Part shown: piece by piece, positions 11,801 to 18,706 of the stretch
How the letters are laid out: each line of letters starts with the position of its first letter
Position numbering within the stretch: position 1 is the first letter of the stretch
Source of the DNA: Anaerolineales bacterium
Lineage (GTDB): Bacteria; Chloroflexota; Anaerolineae; Anaerolineales; Villigracilaceae
Length of the DNA stretch: 64,000 nt
Direction: 5' to 3'
Assembly: GCA_026928255.1 (NCBI GenBank)
Contig: JAIXKJ010000001.1
Location: 62,001-126,000, forward strand
Notes under the pieces: generated by a model
The model's database searches: none
What the model saw: the letters and a program-made list of their open reading frames with translations, nothing else
Told to the model about the DNA's origin: nothing
Position numbers and translations under genes: made by a program

Positions 11801-13731
11801 TGTTCAACCCGAACCCCGGCTCCGTAGATTTGCCCTTGCCCGGCGCGACGGTCGAACTGCTTGATAAAAACGGCGACGTCATTGCGACGACTACCAGCGA
11901 TGGAACTGGCAATTACGTCTTTGAAAACCTGCCGGACGGCGAATACAAAGTCCGCGTTACGCCGCCGAGCGGCTATTCCAGCACGAAGGACAACGCCGAC
12001 ACGTCCACGCCGAACAACTACGACAACAACAACGACAACGGCGTCGGCACGGCGGCGGGAGCGGCGACCAGCGAAACGATGGAACTGAAGCCTGGCGTTC
12101 CGCGCCCCGGCAACCCCGCCGACAACGCGATTGTGATTGACGACGCGCATGGCTCGACCTACAACCCGACGCTCGACTTCGGCTTCATCTTCAACACCAC
12201 CGGCGGCTCGACCATCAACCCGACCAAGACGCTGATCGCCACCGACCAAGTCCACACGGTTAACCCGAACGTAACCATTGGCGAAATCTTAACCTACCAA
12301 ATTACCATCCCCGTTCCGTACGGCACGCTGACCGACGTCTCCGTCGTGGACACGCCCGACAGCGGCCTCGCCTTTGTGGACTGCGTCTCGGTAACGATTG
12401 ACCCTGACATTGCCAGCGTTCCTTCTACCGCGCAACCCGCCTACACGGGCTTCTGCGACGACGGCGTAACCAGCGGAACGCACAACCCGCTCATCGAGAA
12501 CAACGGCGGCAAAGCCACCTTCTATTTCGGCGATTTGGATAACACGGCGACAGACCATGCGCCGCGCTTGATTACCATCCAATACCAAATGATCGTCTTG
12601 GACATCGCCGCCAACAGCAACGGAGTCCAGCGCACCAACAGCGCCGTCTGGACTTACAGCGGACAGCACAAAACCGTCGAAGCGCCGAAGGTGAAAATTG
12701 TCGAACCAAGCATGGACGTCGTCAAAGACGCAACGCCGAAAATCGCGGATTATGGAACTGCCATCACCTTTACGATGGACGTCGAACATACCGCGCAAAG
12801 CACGGCGCACGCCTACGACGTGGAAATCAACGACCCCATCCCTGCGGGCTTTGCTTACATCCCTGGCAGCGCGGTCGTTACTGGCACCACCAGCGGATCG
12901 GTCATTACCTTCGACGCCGTTACCAACACGCTGACCGTCTTCTGGGACGAGTTCAACTTAGGCGAGAAGGCAAGAATTACCTTCAAGGCGACCTTCATCG
13001 GACCTGCGCCGGTCAACAACACCACTTGGCTCGAATGGACCAGTCTGCCGATTGACCCGTCGGTAAACAACCCCTGGCCCACGCCAGACGTGCCGGTTCC
13101 CCTCTCGCCCTACAACCCCGCTGGAACCGAGCGTTGGTACGATCCGAGCAACCCGAGCGGCGTGAACGGCTATGGAGTTACCTCTTCGGTGGAAGTCAAA
13201 CTCCCCAAGAAACTGCCGTTGACCGGCTTCGCGCCCGGACAAGTTACCGTCCTGCCTGAAATGCCGAAAGACTTCGCCTACGCGCCGACTGACTTCTGGG
13301 TTGAAATTCCGGCCTTGAAGTTGAAGACGCCCATCGTCGGCGTGCCGATTGACCCGAAAAACGGCGAATGGGATCTGCGATGGCTGGCGGATAACATCGG
13401 CTGGCTGGACGGCACCGCCTACCCGACGCACAGCGGCAACTCGCTCATCACCGCGCACTCCACGCTCGCCAGCGGCTTAGACGGACCCTTCTCGAAACTG
13501 GACTCGCTGCGCTACGGCGATCAAATCATCGTTCACCTCGGCGGGCAGAAATACGTCTATGAAGTCCGCTCGAATCAAACGGTCAAACCGTCGGCAATCG
13601 CTTCGGTGATGAAGCACGAAGAGAAGCCTTGGCTGACCCTCATCACCTGCAAGACCTATGACGAGAAGTCGGCGGAATACCTCAACCGCACCGTCGTCCG
13701 CGCTGTGTTAGTCAGCGTCAGCGGCGAGTAG
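2878..13731 (+). CDS. Giant secreted DUF11/SdrD-repeat surface protein with LPLTG motif and fused C-terminal sortase
   Basis: A 3617-residue exported protein with a GAGAGG Shine-Dalgarno. Residues 1-29 form a Sec signal peptide (YVLFVLFVIGSLLL core, cleavage near ISAQG). About five DUF11-like beta-sandwich domains follow (about 33-955). Twelve SdrD-B-like domains follow, each opening with S-[IL]-G-N-R and ending NLTVDFGF, starting near residues 963, 1149, 1347, 1525, 1718, 1900, 2086, 2253, 2435, 2616, 2782 and 2961. Their DxNxNGxxD loops suggest calcium binding. Two further DUF11-like domains lie at about 3112-3410. LPLTG is at 3446-3450, and a sortase catalytic domain fills the rest, with His3527, Cys3591 (LITC) and Arg3604. 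The His-Cys gap of 64 and the Cys-Arg gap of 13 equal those of Staphylococcus aureus SrtA (H120, C184, R197). An adhesin or S-layer-like role is likely. The substrate of the fused sortase is unknown. Confidence 0.92.
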   Translation: MNRSFRYVLFVLFVIGSLLLSPATGISAQGSNPKLILTKSVDGNVTNVKVGDIIHYRIRFECSSLTTSCGEMEITDVLPAGVTYLAAESYVPAGFTITYNNGTRTVTIRKIDNDLLDGTQYDAVIAVSVNYDLRPLPAALNNTANGTIDPPGPVGVQVSDPAPAPPITVGTLNLNWDLTKTQVSPGINPTVDTNVTYAIRFCPTGVSGNAAMSDITLTDTLPAGAVFVSASDGGTESGGVVTWTAAGPVVPPDCLTRYVTVRYPSATFGNPTPPTYPTVTNSASVSAGYVGNTGWCAAPCFTDTDSITHPIIEIHDAPTFSKSDTGDPVGMSGTARFLLELNTNGTNWPSNNVTLIDNLPGELQVTEVTSGTWDASFNYVRAYVEYSTDLGATWTAFPGVQPIQYNTNATYTAPVPNVTNVRWRFEYDDPISGTPNIPGLPYMWSFSARPEIRVTPRATATTADDSPPTALNAATAGSTYTNCLQITYDDSHGNPVSPACANEDMTVRGDVVSLRVSKAETPGEAWDDLYDPNINTFVADSSIMPGDTLKYTLTVEMTERSSTNLINPIIHDTLPNDLVFVRFGNAQLNGGALPGGASVAANQTGPNPGAGNNLTWTFSGLNVAPQQFQSNFLTVEFYARIPRGQGPGQRTNTMSVDTGAVDAVCEIPNGSNTDNHCVNTDNYEVERTAALRGEKWIRSVAATNSQVVDSATFLPDASCPNGGNVGLPGSSNDFTRYPCIAQAFPEGALAPNQHVGPTTDPTLDDFEYNLRVFNDGNVPMIHYALYDLLPRYGDTGSGGTLYGASRSSEFRPALTGPVQFLSAPAPLSAADFTIEYSVSLNPCRPEVFNQAPATPNVPAGCTNDWVPAASISNWTTVRAYRILMKPASGGILSGGEARFGVPMHIVADADPIGTVTQDDPFSKEIAWNSFSHVGSYTDLSSNIRDLLASEPRKVGITIPERFSIGNRVWRDSDNSGTINAPDDANPGINGVLVNLYLDADNDGIPDGARIAQTTTSGNGTQDGYYLFSNLPAGNYVVGIDANNFNSGQPLYHLRSSTGTPANPIYTSPTDNDVDSADHGIDTAAPFTGEVFSPTITLSANAEPKNESDLSTDAAHGLPGARRGLNGERDENSNLTVDFGFFGGSDVPFSIGNHLWYDNGAGANLNNGLRDTDELPVVGVRVELYRDGNGNHQPDPSERIRFDVTDANGFYLFDNLDPGEYYVVIPSGNFGDANFDVDGSGPLPAAPGVLRGWFSSQFTDTDEQNGGDNNDNGINNDQPWLNGIRSGPVILTRGVDEPTGETYLSGDTSTAPGFDPTAGDGPGSIGRFGETDQTSNLTIDFGFIPPMSLGNRVWIDDGAGEPSFRAGYNNGIQDGTEAGRSGVTVELYRSDGSGVRTGPVLDTTTTDAQGYYLFERLQPGDYVVYIPPSNFTGGGRLVNYISSYDRTAPTDNAVDKNDNGIDNANPATDGVVSNKITMAYRTEPLTPGDETDLPAGYGPGHRGNYGQADDDSNLTVDFGFVQAPHSIGNRLWYDLNNNGVIDGGELPVVNARVSLYRDSDGNGVPDGPSIATDVTDAGGYYLFDNLPPGRYLVGVDNWNFQSGGPLEGYASSTGGSPAPTSPDYVNPPTSNANQSDHGRDRILPGDPVVSPYGVLSSIIDMRTTSPTSDEAAGTVSADTGTALGFNPTEDDGPNSRGRYGETNDHSNLAIDFGFFKPMSLGNRVWKDDGAGGGVLNDGIMNGGELPFANVRVELYRDNGDGNFGAGDTLVAYDITDANGYYLFDELTPGNYFVRIPSSNFNGAGALTGWYSSGPTFADNADVNDNGVNNAHPEVNGITSNLITLANDSAPTGETQLSGDTTLGNASNSPTNWDGPDSRGRYGETDNNSNLTVDFGFIPPLSLGNRVWIDDGATLGGPVLSQYNNGIHDGTELGRTGVIVNLYYDANGDGDYNDVVDGVNEAVPYRTTTTDANGYYLFDGLPEGKYYVQIAPSNFAGGGALNGYVSSTGSTDNETGDLNDNGQDSPTYLADGIRSMDVVLAYNGEPTDETDISGDTTAYGPDGWGRYGESNASSNLTIDFGFIQPPHSLGNRLWYDVNNNGVDDAENPVVGASVSLYRDANNDGVPDGPAIATTTTDASGFYLFDNLPPGRYIVGVNSSNFQSGGPLEGYASSTGGTPSNSIYTNPPATNPDRTDHGIDVITPAASTHGILSPSIDLTGTSPTGEDTGTKGIGTHGETDATSDLTVDFGFYQPMSLGNRVWRDDGGTTGTLNDGIMNGDEQPIAGVRVELYRDNGDGNFGTGDTLVAYDVTDANGYYLFDGLTPGNYFVHITNTNFQASGPLQYWYSSGPTFADNADVNDNGVNNARPEVNGITSNLITLANNSAPTGETQLSGDTTPGNANNNPTNWDGPVSRGRYGETDNNSNLTVDFGFVPPMSVGNRVWIDDGINGGSVDVSLYDNGIQDGTELGRAGVTVNLYYDLDGNGTIDASEMATPYRATTTDANGYYLFDGLPEGKYYVQIAPSNFASGGALDGYVSSTGSSSDKTIDRNDNGIDDAAPATNGIRSADFTLVQGGEPTGETDLSGNPAHGSDSRGTHGETNANSNLTIDFGFIQPTHSLGNRLWYDVNNNGIDDAGELPVANANVSLYWDANGDGIPDGPAIKTTTTDSNGYYLFDNLPSGRYLVGVDSSNFVSGGPLYEYSSSTGATHGTDQRDNGIDVAGDISINSPTYGILSSAVDLTGTSPTGETVSGNPAHGPDGRGNYGESDEHSDLTVDFGFVKLYSLGNRVWFDTDNSHTINGGEVGINNVTVQLYASDLSGAPTGPVLGTATTASGGYYRFDNLIAGDYVVVLPNSNFTTGGALVGYWSSGTSIDASGILADGYARNPEGADTNTDSLDNGASTFTNGGDLKAGGALQSVSSGKVTLGDYEPITDADYPSPDPAGEAINNHSNRTVDFGFYTASLGDLVFIDVDEDGMFNPNPGSVDLPLPGATVELLDKNGDVIATTTSDGTGNYVFENLPDGEYKVRVTPPSGYSSTKDNADTSTPNNYDNNNDNGVGTAAGAATSETMELKPGVPRPGNPADNAIVIDDAHGSTYNPTLDFGFIFNTTGGSTINPTKTLIATDQVHTVNPNVTIGEILTYQITIPVPYGTLTDVSVVDTPDSGLAFVDCVSVTIDPDIASVPSTAQPAYTGFCDDGVTSGTHNPLIENNGGKATFYFGDLDNTATDHAPRLITIQYQMIVLDIAANSNGVQRTNSAVWTYSGQHKTVEAPKVKIVEPSMDVVKDATPKIADYGTAITFTMDVEHTAQSTAHAYDVEINDPIPAGFAYIPGSAVVTGTTSGSVITFDAVTNTLTVFWDEFNLGEKARITFKATFIGPAPVNNTTWLEWTSLPIDPSVNNPWPTPDVPVPLSPYNPAGTERWYDPSNPSGVNGYGVTSSVEVKLPKKLPLTGFAPGQVTVLPEMPKDFAYAPTDFWVEIPALKLKTPIVGVPIDPKNGEWDLRWLADNIGWLDGTAYPTHSGNSLITAHSTLASGLDGPFSKLDSLRYGDQIIVHLGGQKYVYEVRSNQTVKPSAIASVMKHEEKPWLTLITCKTYDEKSAEYLNRTVVRAVLVSVSGE
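6322..11220 (+). repeat. Higher-order ABC repeat of SdrD-B units inside the giant gene
   Basis: SdrD-B units 2-10 fall into three alternating types. Type A (starts 6322, 8029, 9634) reads WxDDGxxxGxLNDGIMNG or similar. Type B (6916, 8575, 10180) reads WIDDG then YNNGIxDGTExGR. Type C (7450, 9133, 10723) reads LWYDxNNNG. The order is ABC three times, with periods of about 1.6-1.7 kb. The last two triplets (8029-9633 and 9634-11220) are the most alike at the DNA level, which points to recent duplication of a three-domain block. Confidence 0.85.
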
Positions 13732-13740
13732 AACGCAACA

Positions 13741-13774
13741 AAAAATCCTTCGGAGAAATCCGAAGGATTTTTTT
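13741..13774. terminator. Bidirectional rho-independent terminator
   Basis: AATCCTTCGG and CCGAAGGATT pair around an AGAAAT loop, flanked by A-runs on the left and T-runs on the right. It can terminate the giant gene on the plus strand and the aminotransferase gene (ending at 13799) on the minus strand. Confidence 0.9.
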
Positions 13775-13798
13775 ATGTCAAACGGCTATTGCAAAATT

Positions 13799-15121
13799 CT
13801 ACTTCGTCTCTTTTTCGACTTGCGTCAGCGCCTCTTCAAAAATACGCAAGCCTTCGTCCGCCTCGCTTTGACTGAGCGAAAGCGGCGGCGCAAAGCGGAC
13901 GGCGCTCTGTCCGCAAGTGAGCGTCAGCAGGCCGCGCTCCAACGCCGCGTCCATCAGCCGATCCGACAGTTCGACGGCGGGTTCTTTCGTCTCGCGGTTT
14001 TTGACGAATTCCACGCCGATCATCAACCCTTTGCCGCGCACTTCGCCGACGCTGGGATGCCGCGCCTGAATCTCCGCCAGCGCGTCCATCATATATTCGC
14101 CGACTTCTTTGGCGTTTTGCAAATATTGTTTTTCGAGCAAATCAATCGTCGCCAACGCGGCGGCGCAGGAAATAGGATTTCCGCCGTAGGTGTTGCCGTG
14201 CGCGCCCGCGAACCAATCCATCACCGACTTTCGCGCAATGCACGCGCCGAGCGGCATCCCCGAAGCGATGCCCTTCGCCGAAGCCACGATGTCTGGCTCC
14301 ACGCCGAAATGCTCGATCGCCCACCACTTGCCAGTGCGCCCCATGCCCGATTGCACCTCGTCCACAATCAGCAAAATGCCGTATTTGTCGCACAGGTTTC
14401 GCAGCGCGGGGTAAAAACCGTCGGGCGGGACGATGTAGCCGCCTTCGCCTTGAATGGTCTCGACCAAAATGCCCGCCGTCTCATACGGGGAAACGGTCTT
14501 GGCGAAAACTTCCTCTTCGATGTAACGCACGACCGTTTCGCCGTAATCTTCGCCTTTGCGGCGCTCTAAAACGGGACGATAAGGGTTGGGGTAGGGGACG
14601 TGCGTTACGCCGGGCATCAACGGCGCAAACCCGCCGCGATATTTAGATTTGCTGGACGTGAACGCCAGCGAACCCATCGTGCGCCCGTGAAAGGCGCCGG
14701 TAAAGCCGATGAAGTTTTGACGCTTGCTGTGAACTCGCGCAAGTTTAATTGCCGCCTCGACCGACTCGGTGCCGGAATTGGTCATAAAAGAAAGCGCGTC
14801 TTCTTTGAAAGGCGCGTGTTCGCTTAACTTCTCGGCGAGTTGAACCCAATTTTCATGATAAAAATCGGACGAGATGTGAATAAATTTTTCCGCTTGCTCT
14901 TGAATGGCTTTGACCACCTGCGGGTGCGAATGCCCCGTCGTAACGACGGCGATGCCGCCCATAAAGTCGAGGAAGCGATTTCCGTCCGCATCCCAAACTT
15001 CGACGCCTTTGCCGCGTTCCATCGCAAACGGATAAGGGCGCATATAAGAGGGCGAAAGCACGGCGGCGTCGCGTTCAATTAACGCTTTGGCTTTCGGGCC
15101 GGGAAGGTTGATCTTTGACAT
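13799..15121 (-). CDS. Class III pyridoxal-phosphate aminotransferase (acetylornithine/4-aminobutyrate type)
   Basis: A 440-residue cytosolic PLP enzyme of aminotransferase class III, transferring an omega- or alpha-amino group to a 2-oxo acid. Visible landmarks are NSGTE at 116-120 and GAFHGRT at 142-148 (cofactor phosphate and ring contacts), ETIQGEGG at 221-228, DEVQSGMGRTG at 254-264, and the Schiff-base lysine Lys283 in SAKGIASGMPLG. Length and motifs fit the group often labelled acetylornithine aminotransferase family or GabT-like. Some members of that group are amino-acid racemases, so the substrate is not settled. The ATG has AAGGAG upstream. The ROK kinase gene ends 21 nt upstream on the same strand, so the two may be co-transcribed. 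No arginine or GABA pathway gene is nearby to fix the role. Confidence 0.85.
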   Translation of the reverse strand: MSKINLPGPKAKALIERDAAVLSPSYMRPYPFAMERGKGVEVWDADGNRFLDFMGGIAVVTTGHSHPQVVKAIQEQAEKFIHISSDFYHENWVQLAEKLSEHAPFKEDALSFMTNSGTESVEAAIKLARVHSKRQNFIGFTGAFHGRTMGSLAFTSSKSKYRGGFAPLMPGVTHVPYPNPYRPVLERRKGEDYGETVVRYIEEEVFAKTVSPYETAGILVETIQGEGGYIVPPDGFYPALRNLCDKYGILLIVDEVQSGMGRTGKWWAIEHFGVEPDIVASAKGIASGMPLGACIARKSVMDWFAGAHGNTYGGNPISCAAALATIDLLEKQYLQNAKEVGEYMMDALAEIQARHPSVGEVRGKGLMIGVEFVKNRETKEPAVELSDRLMDAALERGLLTLTCGQSAVRFAPPLSLSQSEADEGLRIFEEALTQVEKETK

Positions 15122-15142
15122 AACGTCTCCTTAAATAATGAA

Positions 15143-16081
15143 TTACAAACCAGATTTAATTTCAGCCAGCGCGCGCGCGCCGAGCAAGCCCGCGTCGTCT
15201 CCCAATTGCGCGCGCGTGATGACCAGCCCCTCTAAATAACGCGGATGAAAAACGCGCTTCTTCAAACTCTCTTCAAACGAGTCGAAAAGAATTCGTCCCG
15301 CCTGAGAGACTCCGCCGCCAAAGATGAGAATGGACGGATCGAAAGCGTGCAAGAACGAAGCGACGCCGATGCCCAGATACTCGCCTGCGCGGCGGAAGGC
15401 GCGCAACGCCAACTCGTCGCCTTGATGCGCCGCCTCGGCGATCTGACGCGCCGTCAGGCTTTCGTCGCGTCGCAAGGCGGAAGTCGCGCCGTTGTCCAAT
15501 TCTTGCAACACATAGCGCGCAATCGCCGGACCCGACGAAAACGCTTCCAAATGTCCGTTGAACCCGCAAGAACAAAGCGGACCGTTCGGGTCAACGATGC
15601 TGTGTCCCAACTCGGCAGCCAGCCCGTGATAGCCTTGCAGCAAGCGCCCGTCGCTGATGACTCCGCCGCCGACGCCGGTGCTGACGGTGAGGTAGAGCGC
15701 GTCGCGGTGTCCCTTGCCCGCGCCGTAGCGATATTCTCCTAACGCGGCGAGGTTCGCGTCGTTGTCGAGATAGGCTTTCGCGCCGAAATGTTCGCTCAAT
15801 TTGGGCGCCAGCGGAAAGTTATGCCATTCGGGATTGTTGGGCGGCGCAAGCAGATAGCCCGTGTGCGGGTCGAGCGGGCCGGGCGAGCCGATTCCAATGG
15901 CGGCAATTTTTTCGTCGGCGGGCAACACGTCGGCGATGACTTGAACAAGGCGTTCAAATCCGCCGACGGACGAAGCGAGCGTAGGAATTTTTTTTAGTTT
16001 GACGGGCTGGAACTGGTCTTGCGTATAGGCAGCGGCTCGCATTTGCGTTCCGCCAACGTCAACAGCGACGATTATGGGCAT
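15143..16081 (-). CDS. ROK-family sugar kinase (glucokinase-like)
   Basis: A 312-residue ROK protein expected to phosphorylate glucose or a related hexose with ATP. The N-terminal phosphate loop is VDVGGTQMRA (8-17), the catalytic aspartate lies in LDNDAN (105-110), and the ROK zinc site is ELGH (His160) followed by CSCGFNGHLE at 170-179. In that site the usual third cysteine is His177, so the zinc ligands may be His-Cys-Cys-His. No helix-turn-helix is present, which argues for a kinase and not a NagC-type repressor. The start is leaderless: TATAAT ends 6 nt before the ATG and there is no Shine-Dalgarno. It is divergent from the YvcK-like gene across 69 bp, and glycolytic genes follow further on. 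Confidence 0.88.
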   Translation of the reverse strand: MPIIVAVDVGGTQMRAAAYTQDQFQPVKLKKIPTLASSVGGFERLVQVIADVLPADEKIAAIGIGSPGPLDPHTGYLLAPPNNPEWHNFPLAPKLSEHFGAKAYLDNDANLAALGEYRYGAGKGHRDALYLTVSTGVGGGVISDGRLLQGYHGLAAELGHSIVDPNGPLCSCGFNGHLEAFSSGPAIARYVLQELDNGATSALRRDESLTARQIAEAAHQGDELALRAFRRAGEYLGIGVASFLHAFDPSILIFGGGVSQAGRILFDSFEESLKKRVFHPRYLEGLVITRAQLGDDAGLLGARALAEIKSGL

Positions 16082-16150
16082 GACGAAATTATACCGTAAG
16101 GCGCTTTTCCCCTTTGACGCGGCGAATTATCCCTGCTATGATTCTTTCTG
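16082..16150. promoter_or_regulatory. Short divergent promoter region, both genes leaderless
   Basis: In 69 bp the minus strand has TATAAT ending 6 nt before the ROK ATG. The plus strand has TATGAT ending 8 nt before the YvcK-like ATG at 16151. Neither start has a Shine-Dalgarno, so both messages probably begin at or next to the start codon. Confidence 0.65.
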
Positions 16151-17458
16151 ATGAAACGACTTAAACGAATTTCCGCCATGTTCGCCAAATTATGGCGTTG
16201 GATGCGCCCAGGCTTAGGCGTAAAACGCTGGCTATTTTTCGTCCTCGCGGGCGTGGCGCTCATCGGCTTAGGCGTCGCCGTCGTCGTCATTGACGCTTAC
16301 CGCACCGACACAACCAACGCCGCCGTCTTAACCTTGCTCTCTTACGCCTCGTTGCGTTTTTTGCCGCGACTCGTCCGCGCGGTGATTTTCGGCGGAATCG
16401 GCGCGACGCTGATTTTTTACGGGATATACAGACTTAACCGCTCCCTTCTGCGCCCGTTCCTTCATCCTGGCGCCGACGTCGTCGCCACGCTGGAAAATTA
16501 TCAACAACGCGGGCGCGGTCCGCGCGTTGTCGCCATCGGCGGCGGACACGGACTCTCCACGCTTTTGCGCGGGCTGAAAACGCACACGCGCAACCTGACG
16601 GCGGTCGTTACCGTCGCCGACGACGGCGGCTCGTCGGGCAGATTGCGCGAAGATTTCGGCATCCTCCCGCCGGGCGACATTCGCAACTGCCTCGCCGCGC
16701 TCTCCAACGACGAAGCCTTGCTGACGCAATTGTTTCAATATCGTTTTAGCGGCGCGTCCGATTTGGGCGGACATTCCTTCGGCAATTTGTTCATCACCGC
16801 GCTGGCGGACATTTCCGGCAGTTTTGAAAGCGCAATCATGGAATCGGGGCGCGTGCTTTCGGTCAACGGGCGCGTGCTGCCCGCCACCCTGCACGACGTG
16901 AAACTGGTCGCCAGTTTGGAGCTGCCGCACAGCGCAAGCGAAGTGCGCGTGGAAGGGGAGAGCAAAATTCCCGAAATGGCTGGGCGCGTCCGCCGCGTGT
17001 GGTTAGAGCCGGATAACGCGCCCGCTTTTCCGCCCGTCGTGCAAGCGCTGCTCGCGGCAGATATTATCGTCGTCGGACCAGGCAGTTTGTACACTAGCAT
17101 TTTGCCCAACCTTTTGGTGCGCGATCTGTTAGACGCCCTGCGCGTCAGTTCGGCGCTGAAAGTGTACGTCTGCAACATCGCCACGCAGACGGGCGAAACG
17201 GACTCTTTCACTTGCGAAGATCACATCCGCGCTTTGGAAGAACACATCGGCGAAAACGTCTTCGACGCGATTTTGAGCAACAATAACTACAACGGCGTTT
17301 TAGACGATTCGTCCGTTTGGGTGCGCGCCGATGAAAAATCTCTCGCCGACGGAAAAATCCGCGCCATCGATCTGGCGGACGACGATCATTCTTGGCGGCA
17401 CGATTCGCAAAAATTAGCGGACGCGATTTTCGCGCTCTACGACGAAAAAGCGTTCTAA
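16151..17458 (+). CDS. YvcK/CofD-like factor with N-terminal membrane anchor
   Basis: A 435-residue member of the YvcK (gluconeogenesis factor)/CofD-like family. In Bacillus, YvcK binds UDP-sugars and is needed for growth on gluconeogenic carbon and for cell-wall synthesis. The core carries GGGHGLSTLLRG (130-141), VADDGGSSGRLRE (155-167) and PPGDIRNCL (173-181), all strongly characteristic. Unlike the usual soluble protein of about 320 residues, this one has about 110 extra N-terminal residues with hydrophobic helices at about 27-47 and 75-93, so the domain should be tethered to the inner face of the membrane. The start is leaderless (TATGAT, 8 nt). Position between the ROK kinase and gap fits a role in carbon flux control, but this is inference. 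Confidence 0.88.
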   Translation: MKRLKRISAMFAKLWRWMRPGLGVKRWLFFVLAGVALIGLGVAVVVIDAYRTDTTNAAVLTLLSYASLRFLPRLVRAVIFGGIGATLIFYGIYRLNRSLLRPFLHPGADVVATLENYQQRGRGPRVVAIGGGHGLSTLLRGLKTHTRNLTAVVTVADDGGSSGRLREDFGILPPGDIRNCLAALSNDEALLTQLFQYRFSGASDLGGHSFGNLFITALADISGSFESAIMESGRVLSVNGRVLPATLHDVKLVASLELPHSASEVRVEGESKIPEMAGRVRRVWLEPDNAPAFPPVVQALLAADIIVVGPGSLYTSILPNLLVRDLLDALRVSSALKVYVCNIATQTGETDSFTCEDHIRALEEHIGENVFDAILSNNNYNGVLDDSSVWVRADEKSLADGKIRAIDLADDDHSWRHDSQKLADAIFALYDEKAF

Positions 17459-17564
17459 GAGAATGACAGTCGTCCATTAAATCCATGACGCGCGCGATTT
17501 CACATTTCAGCCTGAACGAAGTACAATCAACAAAATAGAACATCACATTTTGGAGGAATTTCTC

Positions 17565-18620
17565 ATGGCAATTAAAGTAGGCATTAACGGATTTGGTCGC
17601 ATTGGTCGTCAGGTGTTGAAAGCCATCCGCGATCGTCATCCCGACGAGTTAGAAGTCGTCGCCTTTAACGACATCGGCGACATGAAAACGATGGCGCACT
17701 TGCTCAAATACGACACCAACTACGGCCGCTACAACGGCACGGTCGAACTTGCGGATGACGCGCTGATCATTGACGGCAAAAAAGTGAAAGTGTTCAAAGA
17801 AACCGATCCCGCCGCGATTGCGTGGGGCGACGTCGGCGCGGATATTGTCGTCGAATCCACCGGGCTGTTCACGGTCAAGGAAGACGGCGTGAACAAAAAA
17901 GGCAAGGCGGTGAAGGGCGCGGTCAACCACATCAAAGGCGGCGCGAAAAAAGTCATCATCTCCGCGCCTGCCGAAGGCGAAGACTTGACCGTCGTCTTGG
18001 GCGTCAACGAAGACAAATACGACCCGCAGAATCATCACGTCATTTCCAACGCCTCCTGCACGACGAACTGCCTCGCGCCCGCCGCGAAAGTCGTTCACGA
18101 TCATTTGAACATCCGCCGCGGATTTATGACCACCGTTCATGCGTACACAAACGACCAGAAAATCCTCGACATGCCGCATTCCGACCTGCGCCGCGCCCGC
18201 GCCGCCGCGATGAACATCATCCCGACGACGACTGGCGCCGCGAAAGCCGTCGCCTTAGTCATCCCCGACTTGAAGGGGAAATTTGACGGCTACGCCTTGC
18301 GCGTGCCGACCTCCACCGTTTCGATTGTAGATTTCACCGCCGAAGTGGACAAAGAAATCACGACCGAAGAATTGCGCGAACTCTTCCGCGAAGCCGCCAA
18401 ACAGCCGCGCTTCAAAGGAGTTTTGCAAGCCGTAGACGAGCCGCTCGTCAGCGTGGACTACAAAGGCGACCCGCATTCTTCGTCGGTGGATTTGCAATTC
18501 ACGATGGTTCTCGGCAAAGAGAAAAGCAATTTCGTTAAGGTCGTTACTTGGTACGACAACGAATGGGGCTACTCGTGCCGCACCGCCGACCTCGCCGCGA
18601 TGATGGCGAAGAGTTTGTAA
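17565..18620 (+). CDS. gap: Glyceraldehyde-3-phosphate dehydrogenase
   Basis: Phosphorylating GAPDH of 351 residues, interconverting glyceraldehyde-3-phosphate and 1,3-bisphosphoglycerate in glycolysis or gluconeogenesis. The Rossmann motif [10 protein letters not shown] is at 6-15, the catalytic cysteine is Cys165 in SNASCTTNC, and the assisting histidine is His192 in TVHAYTNDQ. The C terminus has the family NEWGYS. The frame is open to 17550, but the ATG at 17565 has a strong GGAGG 8 nt upstream and gives the normal N terminus. TACAAT at 17522-17527 is a likely -10, giving a leader of about 30 nt. pgk follows 86 bp downstream on the same strand and the terminator lies after pgk, so a gap-pgk transcript is likely. 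Confidence 0.97.
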   Translation: MAIKVGINGFGRIGRQVLKAIRDRHPDELEVVAFNDIGDMKTMAHLLKYDTNYGRYNGTVELADDALIIDGKKVKVFKETDPAAIAWGDVGADIVVESTGLFTVKEDGVNKKGKAVKGAVNHIKGGAKKVIISAPAEGEDLTVVLGVNEDKYDPQNHHVISNASCTTNCLAPAAKVVHDHLNIRRGFMTTVHAYTNDQKILDMPHSDLRRARAAAMNIIPTTTGAAKAVALVIPDLKGKFDGYALRVPTSTVSIVDFTAEVDKEITTEELRELFREAAKQPRFKGVLQAVDEPLVSVDYKGDPHSSSVDLQFTMVLGKEKSNFVKVVTWYDNEWGYSCRTADLAAMMAKSL

Positions 18621-18706
18621 TTTGATTTTCAAATAACGCCGCCGTTGTCATTTTGAAGGAGCGCGGCAACTGAGAAATGACAACATTTTTGCAGCGAACT
18701 ATTTTT

